Source of the DNA: Puccinellia tenuiflora | Lineage: Eukaryota > Streptophyta > Magnoliopsida > Poales > Poaceae | NCBI GenBank assembly: GCA_012064385.1 | Contig: QRDG01001741.1 | Coordinates: 124,001-188,000 of the forward strand | DNA: 64,000 nt | Direction of reading: 5' to 3' | Shown: positions 1 through 11,180 of the stretch, piece after piece | Layout of the letters: each line of letters opens with the position of its first letter | Position numbering within the stretch: the stretch's first letter is position 1 | Notes under the pieces: model-generated | Databases searched by the model: none | What the model was told of the DNA's origin: nothing | What the model saw: only the letters and a program-made list of their open reading frames with translations | Program-made: the position numbers and the translations under genes

Positions 1-1694
1 ACTTTGATTGTACAAACAACGTGGCAGAATATGAAGCCTTGTTGCATGGTTTACGATTGGCCAGGGAGATGAATATCAAGCGTATCAGGTGTCTTGGGGA
101 CTCAGATCTCGTAGCCCAGTAGGTATCTGGAACATGGGACTCGAAGGACGCAAACACGGCGGCTTATAGACGAGCAGTTGAACAGATAGCCGGGTTCTTT
201 TCTGGTTATCAAGTGGAGCATATTGACAGACGGAAGAACGAGGCCGCTGATGCGTTATCACGACTCGGCTCTCGTCGGGAGAAAGTACCTCCAAACGTAT
301 TTGTGGATGAACTCCACCATCCTTCAGTCAAGTTGCCCTCAGAGGAGGAGTTAGCCTTCCCAGATCCAGAGTCGGCACTGGTGGCAGCAGTACGAGCAAT
401 CCCAGCGTGGACAGAGCCCTACCTTGCATACCTCCTACGGGGTGAACTCCCAAAGGATGAAGTGAAACAGAGACAACTCATCAGACGTTGCAAGTCCTAC
501 ACAGTCATTGATGGCGAGTTGTATAGAAGGAGTGTCACTGGAGTCTACCAGAGATGTGTGTCTCCAGAGGAAGGCAGGCAAATCCTGCAAGAGATCCATG
601 CAGGTGATTGTGGTCATCATGCATCCACTAGATCCTTGGTGTAAAAAGCTTTCAGACACGGGTTCTTTTGGTTAACAGCACATCTGGATGCAGAAAGGAT
701 TGTACGAGTCTGTGATGGACGCCAACGGTACGCAAGGCAAGACCATGTACCAGCACAAGAGCTCAGAACTATTCCTATCACTTGGCCGTTTGTAGTTTGG
801 GGACTCGATATGGTGGGCCCTTTCTCAAAGTCGCGCTGCCAAAAGACCCATCTGTTAGTAGCAGTGGACAAGTTTACCAAGTGGGTAGAAGTCGAACCCG
901 TCAGCAGAGTCGACGGAGCGTCAGCAGTGCGATTCTTCAAAAAGATAGCAACACGCTTTGGGTATCCTCACAGCATCATTACAGACAACGGGACCAACTT
1001 ATCAGTTGGAGAGATGGCCAAGTTCTGTGGTGAGAACAATATCAGACTCGACCTAGCCTCGGTAGCACATCCACAGTCCAATGGACAAGCCGAACGGGCA
1101 AATCAGGAGTTGTTAAAGGGAATTAAACCCCGGCTACGAGTCCCCTTGTTGAGAGCCGCTGGGAGTTGGGTTGAGGAGTTACCAGCAGTGCTTTGGAGTA
1201 TAAGGACGACTCCTAACAGATCCACTGGATTCACACCTTTCTTCATGGTGTATGGAGCAGAAGCCGTCCTGCCTAGCGACTTGTTGCATGACTCGCCAAG
1301 AGTCGCCAATTATGTCGAGGCAACGAATGAGCTTGCTCGTCAGGATTCGGTTGACGCACTCGAAGAAGCAAGGGAGTTAGCCCTTGAGAGATCAGCAGTC
1401 TATCAGCAGGACTTGTGGCGGTATCACGCACGCAGAATCAAGACCCGGACTTTCCAGGAGGGAGACTTAGTGCTTCGCCTAGTCCAGAATAAGGAAGGGA
1501 TGCACAAGTTATCCCCACCATGGGAAGGACCGTTCGTCACAAGCAAGAAATTACACAATGGGTCGTACTATCTAATGGATGTACGAGAGCCGGCAAGTAT
1601 AAGCAAAGGAGCCGACATGGCTCATACCCTAGACCCATATGCAGAGGCAAAGAGGCCGTGGAATATAGCTCAGTTACGTCCTTATTATAGCTAA
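1..1694 (+). pseudogene. Alpha pol 3' part: plant-type RNase H and integrase
   Basis: One reading frame runs from the window edge to the stop at 1692-1694, with nonsense codons at 120-122 (TAG, where beta has Gln) and 642-644 (TAA, where beta has Ser). The N-terminal part carries an archaeal-like RNase H segment (AEYEALLHGLRLA, GDSDLV). Next comes an integrase zinc finger of HHCC type (GHHAS ... CDG, with RYARQ following), then the catalytic core with LDMVGP, ITDNG and NGQAERANQ, so the DDE triad is present (Glu codon 1092-1094). The C-terminal part has the usual EGDLVLRL and PPWEGPF motifs of Gypsy integrases. The protein would cleave RNA of RNA:DNA hybrids and insert cDNA. The fragment is defective because of the two stops. 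It is about 95 percent like beta by eye. Confidence 0.9.
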
Positions 1695-1826
1695 AATTGT
1701 AATAGTTTTATGAGTTGAAAGGCAGAGGGCCCAGTGAGCCGTGCCTAGATGTAATCAAATTTTCGTGATCAAAGAAAATAAAGCCGTCTTCTGTGAACAT
1801 GAGTCCTTTATTCGAGTCACCCAGTG

Positions 1827-2400
1827 TGATGGGGGGATACTTTATAGGTAGGCCCATGGACCCGGAAAGTAGACCCGCCAAGACCAAGAAGGCCAAAGCC
1901 GAGTCACGGGACAAGTCACATGGGCTGGGCTGGTGACAAGCCGTCCAAGGCCCGTGTGGAGAAGGAACTCGCCAGAGAGGAGTTCAAGTACAACCCGGAG
2001 TGCTAACTTGGAAGGACAAGATCTAGAGTAGGACTCCGTGTTAGATTGTGACTCGGTACAAGTTGTAAGTCCAGGGACCCGACCGCCTTTATAAGGAGGG
2101 CCCTGGACCTTAGATCGAGAGATTGAATCGGATAAGCTGAACCAGAGATAGAAACCCTAGAAACACCAGAGAGAGAAGTCGCCGACTCCCGAATCAAGGG
2201 AGTCGGAACCCTGTAATCGAGATCCGGTAAAGAGCAATAACATATAAGCAGGAAGTAGGTCTTTACCTCTAATCAGAGGGGCCGAACCTGGGTAAATCTC
2301 TGTTCCTTGGCGAGAGTAACAATTCCGACGGACTTCGATCACCAATGGCCCCAGAACTCATCTTCCCTAAGGAAGAACTTGCAGTGACAACCCCACGACA
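1827..2400 (+). repeat. 5' LTR of beta
   Basis: It starts TGATGGGGGG and ends CCCCACGACA, directly followed by the primer binding site. The same 574-bp sequence returns at 13394-13967 with about 7 substitutions. A TATA-like TTTATAAGG lies at 2088-2096. A start codon at 2345 lies inside the LTR and its frame runs through the primer site. Confidence 0.95.
2088..2096 (+). promoter_or_regulatory. TATA-like box of the beta 5' LTR
   Basis: TTTATAAGG sits in the middle of the LTR about 250 bp before the in-LTR ATG. The same motif is at 13655-13663 in the 3' LTR. It fits the U3-R promoter position of plant LTR elements; the role is inferred from position only. Confidence 0.55.
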
Positions 2401-3097
2401 GTTGGCGCCCACCGTGGGGCTGATGATGAAAGGAGTCGAGATTGTTGGAGCAGCTCGCCGAGCCATGGAGAAACTCGCCATCGGGCGAGTCTACACAGAT
2501 GAGCATGGAGAGACCGAGATCGATGACTCAGGCTGGACCTCGGAGATGAACGAAGTCGACGAGGGCTACCAGTTTGTCTTTGGAAGAATCAATGTGTTCG
2601 TTGGCATGGTTAGCACATCAGGAATTCGCTCCAACTCGGCGGAATCAGTTTCAGAGCCCACCGTTGTCGTCGAGTCTGACGGCGAGGAGTCGGTCGGCAC
2701 ATCAGAAGTCGGCATCATCGCCGAGTCTGAGGAGGAGCAGCGCCAAGCTGAGAAGCTGGAGATGCTGCAAGGTTCAGATCCAGATTACGATGCAGATTCA
2801 GAGTCTATCTTACCCTTGTTTGAAGATCGACTTGGGTACGGTATTGAAGAGGAGGATTACGAGGAGTCGCCAGTACGCGCCCGCGTAGTTGGAGTCTACA
2901 TGTCTGGGAACGGTGGAAATCAGTTTGATCCAACTTTACTGACAAAGGAAATTAATGCAAGTAATGCCGCAGAGAGGGCGGCCGAGTTAACCAGCGCTCG
3001 TGCTGCGTTGGAGAGGCAGCTAGCAGATATCACAGAGGCAAATCGCAGGTTGGCAGAGGAGAGAGCCCGGGTCCAAGCTGACGCCCAGGTAGTGTGA
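2345..3097 (+). pseudogene. Beta Gag N-terminal region
   Basis: The frame opens at an ATG inside the LTR and passes through the primer site (encoding LAPTVG) into an acidic, Ser/Glu-rich segment and then a coiled-coil-like stretch rich in Ala, Glu and Arg (about residues 205-245). It stops at TGA 3095-3097, probably a former Arg codon because the frame continues sensibly beyond it. Near 3290-3310 the reading shifts to the frame used by the rest of gag-pol. Gamma shows the same read-through of its primer site (PPRHLAPTVG), so this start may be genuine in both families. No enzymatic role is expected; it would be the N-terminal extension of the capsid precursor. Confidence 0.7.
2402..2420 (+). 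promoter_or_regulatory. Primer binding site of beta
   Basis: TTGGCGCCCACCGTGGGGC begins one base after the LTR. The core TGGCGCCC is complementary to a tRNA 3' end of the GGGCGCCA type. Gamma has the same core in reverse orientation at 31391-31408. I did not settle which tRNA is used. Confidence 0.75.
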
Positions 3098-3357
3098 AGC
3101 CGTCGCGAGGAGCTTACCTCAATTCAGCACCGCAGAGCCAGAAGTCGCCTGCTTGATGGAGTCCACATCAATCCAACAAATCTATTCACCACACCCAATG
3201 GTCCAGGCGGAGGAGCCGGACTAGGAAGTTCAGCGGCCGCAGGAGGCGCCGCAGGTGGAGGAGAACCACCACCACCACCACCCCAGAAGGACCCGGAGGC
3301 AGATGTACCAACGGATCACCGCCTGAAGGAGGATTCGGAGGAGGAACATCTGGTGGC

Positions 3358-4989
3358 TTGGGATCTCAGCCTAACAGGTTTCATACCCCAGAAGGGCATT
3401 ATTCCAATCCAATGGACAACGTTCATGCGGCGACTTTGAGGTTGGAGAACATCGAGATACCAGAAGGACCAGTGGGACAGGAGACCCGCCGTGCTATAGA
3501 GATGTTGAAGACGGCAATGACTCAGCAAGCTCTTTATCCAGCGTTTCCAGATGCAAGTAGACTACACTCAACACCATTCAATTCGCGCACTAGGAGTCGG
3601 CACGACGAGTCCCACCCGGCCAACTCCACAAGTGCAAGACGCCGTGAAGAGGAAAGGAACAGGGCAAACAGGCCTACCGCCTCACGAGCTCAGTTGGTGG
3701 TTGATGAAGCAAGACAACGACGAGAAAGGGAGGCAGCCAGGGCTCGGGAGGCTGAGAGGGACAGAGCCCTAGCTGGTGCAGATAACCAGCCTCAGCCGAC
3801 CCGGGTGCACACAGAGGTGACTTCTCCTGGTGCTTCTCCTTCACTAACAGGACCAGAGTGCCTGTCAGATGCCATCAGATCCGAGTCCTTCCCCAGCAGC
3901 TTCAAGGAGCCGCGCAAGGTTCCAAATTATGAGCCCAACATGGACCCAACTTCTTGGTTAGGCACCTACGAGATGGCGATGAGTATTCGCAATGCCACAG
4001 GTAATCTGTGTGCTAAATTCATGTATCTTATGATGGAGGGAGCAGCCAAAGCTTGGATGCGTAACCTGCCTCCTAGGTCAATTAACTCTTGGGAGCAGTT
4101 GAAGGCGGCCTTTATTCAGAACTTCTAGGGCACATGCAAAAAGCTTAGTACTATAGAGGACCTGGAGCGATGTGTTCAGAGGAAGGGCGAGTCAGCAAGG
4201 CACTGGATGAAGCGGGTGTCAGAGATTATTAACTCCTCACAAGGACTCCCACCAGTTTCAGTGCTGATGGCGATGGAGAGAAACTGCAGCTACAATCCCC
4301 TAAGTTGGAAGCTGGGTCGCATGAAGGAAAGCTTGAATCAGGGTATTCCCCTGACGATTGGTGAAATCATGGCAGGATCTAATAAGCACGCTGCCACAGA
4401 TAAAACCAAGGACCAGGAGGAGGGAATTAAAGGACAAGGTGGCAACAATCAGAATCAGAACCAGAACCAGAACCAGGGTGGTAGTAAGCTTCCGTATGGA
4501 GACAATTCTGACCTAGTGGCTAATACAAACACCGGGATCAGACGCAAGGACAACAATTCTCGTGGATACCAGGGGCGTACCCCAAGCACAGAGGAGGTGC
4601 TAGGGATTCCATGCCCTAAACACGCCAAAAACGGTAGGTGCGGTCATACCTTGGGACAGTGTGTGGACCTGCAGCGTGGCAGATTTTCAGGGCCTGGAAA
4701 CAGAAATAACAATGGATACAGAGTAAACAATCGTGCCGGAGGACCCGGCAACAACGGCGGAGGAGCCGGCAATAACCCAAATCAACCTCAGGGAGGGGGT
4801 AACCAGCAGGGCGGGTTCCAGCAGAACCCAAAGCAGCTTCATGATGGCAATGGACAGTATTATGTCACAACTCGGCAGCAGAACCCGAGTCGTGGCAACT
4901 ACCATGTTTTTACCACAAGCACATCTAAACGTGCCAAGAAATTGAAAGTGCGAGCTGTTAATGCAGTGGAACCAGCAATACCACAGTAG
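3358..4989 (+). pseudogene. Beta Gag core and nucleocapsid-like region
   Basis: The segment contains the retrotransposon Gag core (KVPNYEPNMDPTSWL ... AKAWMRNLPPRSINSWEQL), TAG at 4126-4128, then the rest of the core (CVQRKGESARHWMKR). An Asn/Gln-rich linker follows (about 4440-4490) and then a Cys/His cluster (CPKHAKNGRCGHTLGQC, about 4612-4665) that occupies the place of a zinc knuckle. A second stop TAG lies at 4987-4989. Gag forms the virus-like particle that packages RNA. The frame is the same as that of protease, RT and integrase downstream, so the family probably encodes one fused polyprotein. Both stops could be CAG to TAG changes, inferred from the sense of the flanking sequence. Confidence 0.8.
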
Positions 4990-6846
4990 CTCAGGTGGTC
5001 AGAGCAAACCATAACGTGGAGTCGGGCAGATCATCCTCCAAGAGTCGACGATCCAGGGCAGCTAGCCTTGGTGGTAGCACCTCAAGTTGGGGGCTACACA
5101 TTGAATAAGGTACTGATGGATGGTGGTAGCAGCATCAATATTTTATATTATGACACATTCTAGAGGATGAAGCTGCAAGATAGATAGTTGATTCCAACAG
5201 AGACGGTGTTTCATGGGATAGTACCAGGGAAGTCGGCCAAACCAATTGGTAAAATTTACCTTGAGGTTGCTTTTGGAACAATGGAGAACTATCGGTTAGA
5301 GATTATGCCCTTTGAGGTAGTGGATCTTAAGAGTCCATACCATGCCCTTTTTGGTTGGCCAGCATACTTTAAGTTTATAGCCAGACCATGTTACGTCTAT
5401 TTGAAGCTTAAGATGCCAGGCCCAGCGGGAGTCATCACAGTCAATGGTAGTAGACAGATGGCATTGGAGTGCGAGTTAGGAGATGCAGCCATGGCTGAAA
5501 CAGCTTGTGCTCAGGAGGAGCTCAAATTCTATCAAACTAACGTGGACCCGGAGGAAAACTCGGTCCTTAAGAAGCCGGCCACAGAAGACAAGATGAAGTT
5601 TAAGTCAGCTCAGGACACAAAGTCAGTGGATTTCACCCCAGGCGACTCCTCCAAGCAGTTCGTTATTGGGGCGCATCTATCTGACAAATAGGAAAGCGCG
5701 CTCGTCGAGTTCATCCGTGAGAACCGGGACGTCTTTGCATGGAAGCCATCTGACATGCCAGGAGTCCCGAGAGAACTCGCCGAGCACTGCTTACATGTTA
5801 ACCCTAATGCAAGACCAGTTAAGCAAGGTCTGCGCAAGTTCCATGATGATAGGAGAAAAGCTATTGGAGAAGAGGTGGCTCGGCTCCTCGCAGCCGAGTT
5901 CATCAAGGAGGTTTTCCATCCAGAGTGGGTGGCCAATCCAGTGTTAGTGCCAAAGAAAACAGGAGAGTTGCGTATGTGCATCGACTTCACGAGCCTCAAC
6001 AAGCATTGCCCTAAGGACCCGTTTGCTTTACCTCACATCGACCAGATCATTGACTCGATAGCTGGGTCAGAGTTACTATGTTTTCTGGATGCCTATTCAG
6101 GGTATCATAAGATTTGGCTCAAGATAGAGGATGAGCTGAAGACATCCTTCATTACACCCTTTCGAGCATTTTGTTACAAGACAATGCCCTTTGGGCTCAA
6201 GAATGCAGGAGCTACATATTAGAGGTGCATTCAGAATTGTTTCAAGGAGTAGATAGGGAGGAACATTCATGCATATGTGGACGATGTGGTTATCAAATCT
6301 CAGAAAGCCGACTCCCTGATAGCAGATCTGACAGAGACTTTCAATAATTTGCGCAAGTACAAGATGAAGCTCAATCCTACCAAGTGTGTTTTTTGAGTCC
6401 CTGCAGGCAAACTCTTAGCTTTCATTGTTTCAGAAAGAGGCATTGAGGCAAACCCGGAGAAAATCAAGGCTATCCATAACTTGCAGAAGCCGACTTGTCT
6501 GAAGGATGTTCAAAAGCTCACTGGATGTGTAGCAGCTTTAAGCAGATTTATCTCAAGACTCGGGGAGAAGGCGGGTCCTCTCTACCAACTCCTGAAGAAG
6601 TCAGACAAGTTCCTGTGGGATGAAGAAGCCGACCGTACTTTTGAGGAGTTGAAGAAAACCTTGTCAACAGCTCCAGTGCTTGCAGCTCCTACAGATAAGG
6701 AGCCTATGCTGTTATATGTGGCTGCCAACGAGAGAGTTGTCAGCGCAGTAGTGGTTGTGGAACGTGCTGAAGAAGGAAAGGAGTATCTTGTGCAGAGACC
6801 TGTTTACTTCATCAGTGAAGTCCTCACAGATTCAAAGCAGAGGTAA
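4990..6846 (+). pseudogene. Beta protease, reverse transcriptase and degenerate first RNase H
   Basis: The same frame as Gag continues. The protease active site reads LMDGGSS (Asp codon 5119-5121), the variant used by many plant Gypsy proteases. It is followed by FHGIVPG and YHALFGWPAYF. The RT begins near 5755 (MPGVPRELAEHCL) and has RMCIDFTSLN, LDAYSGYHKI, MPFGLKNAGATY and the catalytic YVDD at 6274-6285. After RT comes a first RNase H-like stretch that lacks obvious catalytic acids (LYVAANERVVSAVVV). Nonsense codons occur at 5161, 5185, 5689, 6220, 6250, 6394 and 6844, with no frameshift. Gamma encodes Gln at the positions of 6220 and 6250, so those two are Gln to stop. Confidence 0.88.
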
Positions 6847-6927
6847 CCACAGTGGCAGAAGCTAGTTTATGGAGTTTTCCTTGCAAGTAGGAAGCTTAAA
6901 CTTTACTTCCAAGAGCATCCAATCAAG

Positions 6928-8922
6928 GTGGTGAGTTCAGCACCACTAGCTGACATTATACGCAACAGAGACGCAACAGGGCGAGTCGCCAAGTGGGCAA
7001 TCGAGTTGGGTCCTTATCATATCACATATGAGCCCAGGACAGCGATCAAGTCTCAGGCGTTGGTCGACTTTGTCAATGACTGGACAGATTTCACGTCCTC
7101 GCCAAATACCCCCTGCACCAAATATTGGACAATGCACTTTGACGGGTCCAGACAGCTAGAGGGCTCAGGAGCCGGCGTGGTGTTGACATCACCTAAGGGA
7201 GATAAATTGGCATATGTCCTTCAGTTGCACTTTGATTGTACAAATAACATGGCAGAGTATGAAGCCCTGCTGCATGGTCTACGATTAGCCAAGGAGATGA
7301 ATGTCAAGTGTATCAGGTGTCTTGGAGACTTAGATCTTGTAGCCCAACAAGTATCTGGAACTTGGGACTCGAAAGATGCCAACATGGCGGCTTACAGAAG
7401 AGCAGTCGAACAGATAGCCGGGTTCTTTTCTGGTTATCAAGTGGAGCATATTGACAGGCACAAGAACGAGGCCGCCGATGCGTTATCACGACTCGGCTCT
7501 CGTCGAGAGAAAGTACCACCAAATGTGTTTGTGGATGAACTCCACCACCCCTCAGTCAAGTTGCCCTCAGAGGAGGAGTTAGCCTTCCCAGACCCAGAGT
7601 CGGCTCTGGTAGCAGCAGTACGAGCAATCCCAGCGTGGACAGAACCGTACCTTGCATATCTCCTACGGGGTGAACTCCCGAAGGACGAAGTCAAACAGAG
7701 ACAACTCATCAGACGGTGCAAGTCCTACACAGTCATTAATGGCGAGTTGTATAGAAGGAGCGTCACTGGAGTCTACCAGAGGTGCGTGTCTCCAGAAGAA
7801 GGAAGGCAAATCTTGCAAGAAATACATGCAGGTGATTGTGGTCATCATGCATCCACTAGATCCTTGGTGTCAAAGGCTTTCAGGCACGGGTTCTTTTGGT
7901 TGACAGCACATCTGGATGCAGAAAGGATTGTACGAGTCTGTGATGGATGCCAAAGGTACGCAAGGCGGGACCATGTACCAGCACAAGAGCTCAGAACTAT
8001 TCCTATTACTTGGCCGTTTGCAGTTTGGGGACTTGATATGGTGGGCCCTTTCTCAAAGTCGCCTTGCCAAAAGACTCATCTGCTTGTGGCAGTAGACAAG
8101 TTTACCAAGTGGGTAGAGGTCGAACCCGTTAGCAGAGTCGACGGAGCATCAGCAGTGCGATTCTTCAAGAAGATTGCAACACGCTTTGGGTATCCTCACT
8201 GCATCATTACAGACAATGCGACCAACTTATCAGTTCGAGAGATGGCCAAGTTCTGTGGTGAAAACAACATTAGACTCGACCTAGCCTCAGTAGCACATCC
8301 ACAGTCTAATGGACAAGCCAAACGGGCAAATCAGGAGTTGTTAAAGGGAATAAAACCTCGGTTACGGGTTCCCTTGCTGACAGCCGCTGGGAGTTGGGTT
8401 GAGGAGTTACCAGCAGTGCTTTGGAGTATCAGGACGACTCCTAACAGATCTACTGGATTCACACCTTTCTTCATGGTGTATGGAGCGGAAGCCGTCTTGC
8501 CTAGCGACTTGTTGCATGACTCGCCAAGAGTCGCCAATTATGTCGAGGCAACGAATGAGCTCGCTCGTCAGGACTCGGTAGATGCACTCGAAGAAGCAAG
8601 GGAGTTAGCCCTTGAGAGATCAGCAGTTTACCAGCAGGACTTGCGGCGATATCACGCACGCAGAATCAAGACCCGGACTTTCCAGGAGGGTGACTTAGTG
8701 CTTCGCCTAGTCCAGAATAAGGAAGGGATGCACAAGTTATCCCCACCATGGGAAGGACCGTTCGTCATAAGCAAGAATTTGAACAATGGATCGTACTATC
8801 TAATGGATGTACGAGAGCCGGCAAGTGTGGGCAAAGGAGCTGACACAGCTCATACGCTAGATCCATATGCAGAGGCAAAGAGACCGTGGAATATAGCTCA
8901 GTTACGTCCTTATTATAGTTAA
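6928..8922 (+). CDS. Beta second RNase H and integrase, open but catalytically altered
   Basis: This is 664 codons, open, in the same frame as the upstream pol. About residues 70-175 form the archaeal-like RNase H (MHFDGSRQ, NNMAEYEALLHGL, CLGDLDLV) typical of Tat elements. The integrase follows: HHCC finger (GHHAS, CDGCQRYARR), core with LDMVGPF, then ITDNAT where alpha and gamma have ITDNG, then NGQAKRANQ where alpha and gamma have a Glu. The third catalytic acid of the DDE triad (codon 8320-8322, AAA) is therefore Lys, and Gly in TDNG is Ala (codon 8218-8220). The C-terminal region (EGDLVLRL, PPWEGPF, LRPYYS) is intact. Integration by this protein is not expected. Confidence 0.92.
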   Translation: MVSSAPLADIIRNRDATGRVAKWAIELGPYHITYEPRTAIKSQALVDFVNDWTDFTSSPNTPCTKYWTMHFDGSRQLEGSGAGVVLTSPKGDKLAYVLQLHFDCTNNMAEYEALLHGLRLAKEMNVKCIRCLGDLDLVAQQVSGTWDSKDANMAAYRRAVEQIAGFFSGYQVEHIDRHKNEAADALSRLGSRREKVPPNVFVDELHHPSVKLPSEEELAFPDPESALVAAVRAIPAWTEPYLAYLLRGELPKDEVKQRQLIRRCKSYTVINGELYRRSVTGVYQRCVSPEEGRQILQEIHAGDCGHHASTRSLVSKAFRHGFFWLTAHLDAERIVRVCDGCQRYARRDHVPAQELRTIPITWPFAVWGLDMVGPFSKSPCQKTHLLVAVDKFTKWVEVEPVSRVDGASAVRFFKKIATRFGYPHCIITDNATNLSVREMAKFCGENNIRLDLASVAHPQSNGQAKRANQELLKGIKPRLRVPLLTAAGSWVEELPAVLWSIRTTPNRSTGFTPFFMVYGAEAVLPSDLLHDSPRVANYVEATNELARQDSVDALEEARELALERSAVYQQDLRRYHARRIKTRTFQEGDLVLRLVQNKEGMHKLSPPWEGPFVISKNLNNGSYYLMDVREPASVGKGADTAHTLDPYAEAKRPWNIAQLRPYYS

Positions 8923-9482
8923 ATTTGTAATAGTTTTATAAGTTGAAAGGCAAAGAGCCTAGTTAGCCATGCCTAAATGTAATCAAATTTTCATGATCAA
9001 AGGAAATAAAGCCGGCTTCTGTGAATATGAGTCATTTAGTCGAGTCACCCAGTGAGTGCGCTTTATTCATTATGTTTGATCACAAGGTTCTTGGGGGCTT
9101 GCTTTTCAGGAAAAAAGTCAAGCTTAGACCTTTGAACCTGGCACAGTTGCCAAACTTTTCCTAATTTTCTCGCTGGTAAGTCAGATGCATCCTACACAAT
9201 ATGAATAATCTACAGGCATGACTTGTCTCTGTCTCTTATGAATCCTAAGGGACATAAGAGTTAGGAGCCTGTCAGCACAAACTGTAAGAGAAGTCATGCA
9301 GGGCTTACTTATTCATCAATGAAAAATTAGACGGGTTATAAGAACCAAAAAATGACTTGTATAGATAAGACGTAGCAATGTCACAGAGAGATACAACAAG
9401 TCATTACAAGCCGATTGGCACAAAATTCAACATAGCTAAGCAATCTAAAAAGTTTAGGCACCAAGTAGTGCATCATTACAAC
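8923..9482 (+). other. Beta 3' region between pol stop and antisense gene
   Basis: No coding sequence was recognised. The stretch includes the site (about 9045-9055, cccagtgagtgcgc) that served as insertion target in alpha, and a ttcttgggggctt motif near 9088 resembling the repeated G-rich motif further on. The homologous alpha stretch is 13968-14399. Confidence 0.7.
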
Positions 9483-10644
9483 TCAGAAGTCATCTAGAGA
9501 GTGGTCCTTAGTAGGAGTCGACTTCTTGGCTGGAGCTGAGGAGTCCTTCGCTGGAGATTTGTCCTTAGCTTGAGCAGCAGAAGTGGAGGTTGACTTCACA
9601 GGAGTCTTGGTGGCAACCTTTTTCGTTTGGAAGCCGCTGCTTCTTGGACTCCTCATATGCTTAGCCAACTCCTCTTGAGGCTGGGAGTCGCCAGTAATGA
9701 ATCTTGAAGGAGTAGGCGCGGCAGGAGTCTTCAGTGTGGGCTCTGCACCAGCCGGATTGCCAGTAGCAGGAGCCGCTGGAGTAGACGAGCTCGGCACAGT
9801 AGAAGGGACACCAGCTATGTCCTATGAGGGACGCCCAAAGTTTACGATTGGAGAAGTTTCTGGAGCAACCCTTTTGTTTTCCAAGTCGTAATGGTGAACC
9901 CATACCTCAGGGTCCATCTTATTGACAATTTCGCAGGCATAGGGCCGCACCAGTTTTTCCTCAGCCTTGAAATCATCTTGGCTGAAGGGAGTCCCATCTT
10001 CACGTTGCTCTGGTTTCCCCATGGTGAGCAGTGCCAGCTCCAGAATAGTGGGGTAATAGCTATGCGCTAAGGCAAGGATCCTGATGGAGTCTCTCCTCAT
10101 AGAAGATTGCTTTCACATGCGCATATAGCCTGGAGCCCTTGATAGTTCATCAACCAACCGCTCAGGCTCCTTGGGGCATTTACCCTTGGCGTTCAGATAT
10201 TTTACCAAGGCATGGGCTCCCTCTTGCAGCCCATGACAATGGTCCAGCATTGCATGGAGTTGTTGGCTGAGTGGCAGTTTGAGTTTTGGGGATTCAGCCC
10301 CTTTAAAGCAAGAAATTCACAAGCATAAGTTGTCGAGTTCTTCAGATCAAAGTGAAAGAAGGGGTAGGCAAAAGCGTCAACATACCAAAGATGTGCTGGC
10401 ACATAGCCCCAATCCCCTTGCGACATGTGTCAAAAACTGCCTTCAGATCATTGTGTGCCTTTTGGGCAGTCTTTTTGGCAGCCTCCGACTCCTTTTTCAA
10501 TGTCTCTAGCTCAGCAGCTAGGATTTGCAGATCCTTCTCCAGTTGAAGGGAGTGTTGTTTCTCAGATTGGGCAGCTCTAGCACTGGCAGCCGCCTGGTCT
10601 TCCAACTCCTTCATGTCTCTTTTCATTTTGGAGACAACATTCTG

Positions 10645-10735
10645 AAAAAGTACAAGTCAGAAAAGTACAAGTCAGAAATGTACAAGTCAGAAAAGTACAA
10701 GTCAGTGAAGTACAAGTCAGATTTTACAAGTCAGA
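10645..10735 (+). repeat. 15-bp tandem repeat (tacaagtcagaaaag type), about 6 copies
   Basis: Short direct repeats lie just before the coiled-coil exon of the beta antisense gene, that is, in its intron. The homologous place in alpha (about 15558-15630) has only about four copies, so copy number changed after the two elements diverged. Confidence 0.85.
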
Positions 10736-10749
10736 TACACAACTCATGA

Positions 10750-11180
10750 GCTCCAAGTCGTCACAAGTCAACAACTTGGCGCTTGGGGGCTACTCAGGAG
10801 TCAGATTTTTCTACAGTAGAGTGGATACAAACATAACTGGTGAGTTAGCAGCTCCAAGTCGTCACAAGTTAACAACTTGGCGCTTGGGGGCTACTCATAG
10901 AGCAGAATTTTTTATGAAACTAAGTAACAGTTAATTGCAGCGATTAGTAGCTCCAAGTTGCCGCTGGCTGACAACTCGGCGCTTGGGGGCTACTTGTGGA
11001 AAAGATCTTTTTATTTCGGAGTCTAAGAGTCATCGAATCAACAACCCCGAGTCCTTGTAGAGCTAAGGACTCAGTGCTTGGGGGCTACAGTGTGAAAGTC
11101 TTCGATTTAACAGTTTGAGTTTAGATTGAAGCACCTATCTTACCTCCAAGTCACCACAGATAAGGTGCTTGGGGGCTACT
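10750..11180 (+). repeat. Five degenerate repeats ending in cttgggggctac (beta)
   Basis: Units of about 95 bp contain a ccaagt ... acttgg stem, then cttgggggctac, at about 10781, 10880, 10981, 11077 and 11167. The end motif is almost the polypurine tract that precedes the 3' LTR (cgggggctac, 13384-13393). On the antisense gene the block falls in an intron. Alpha has the same five units at about 15640-16070. Confidence 0.8.

Noticed and set aside
1..2400. Tandem LTR array formed by unequal crossing over
   Set aside because: The CAGTG/TAGTG duplication and exact resumption of alpha after 13967 show a nested insertion instead.
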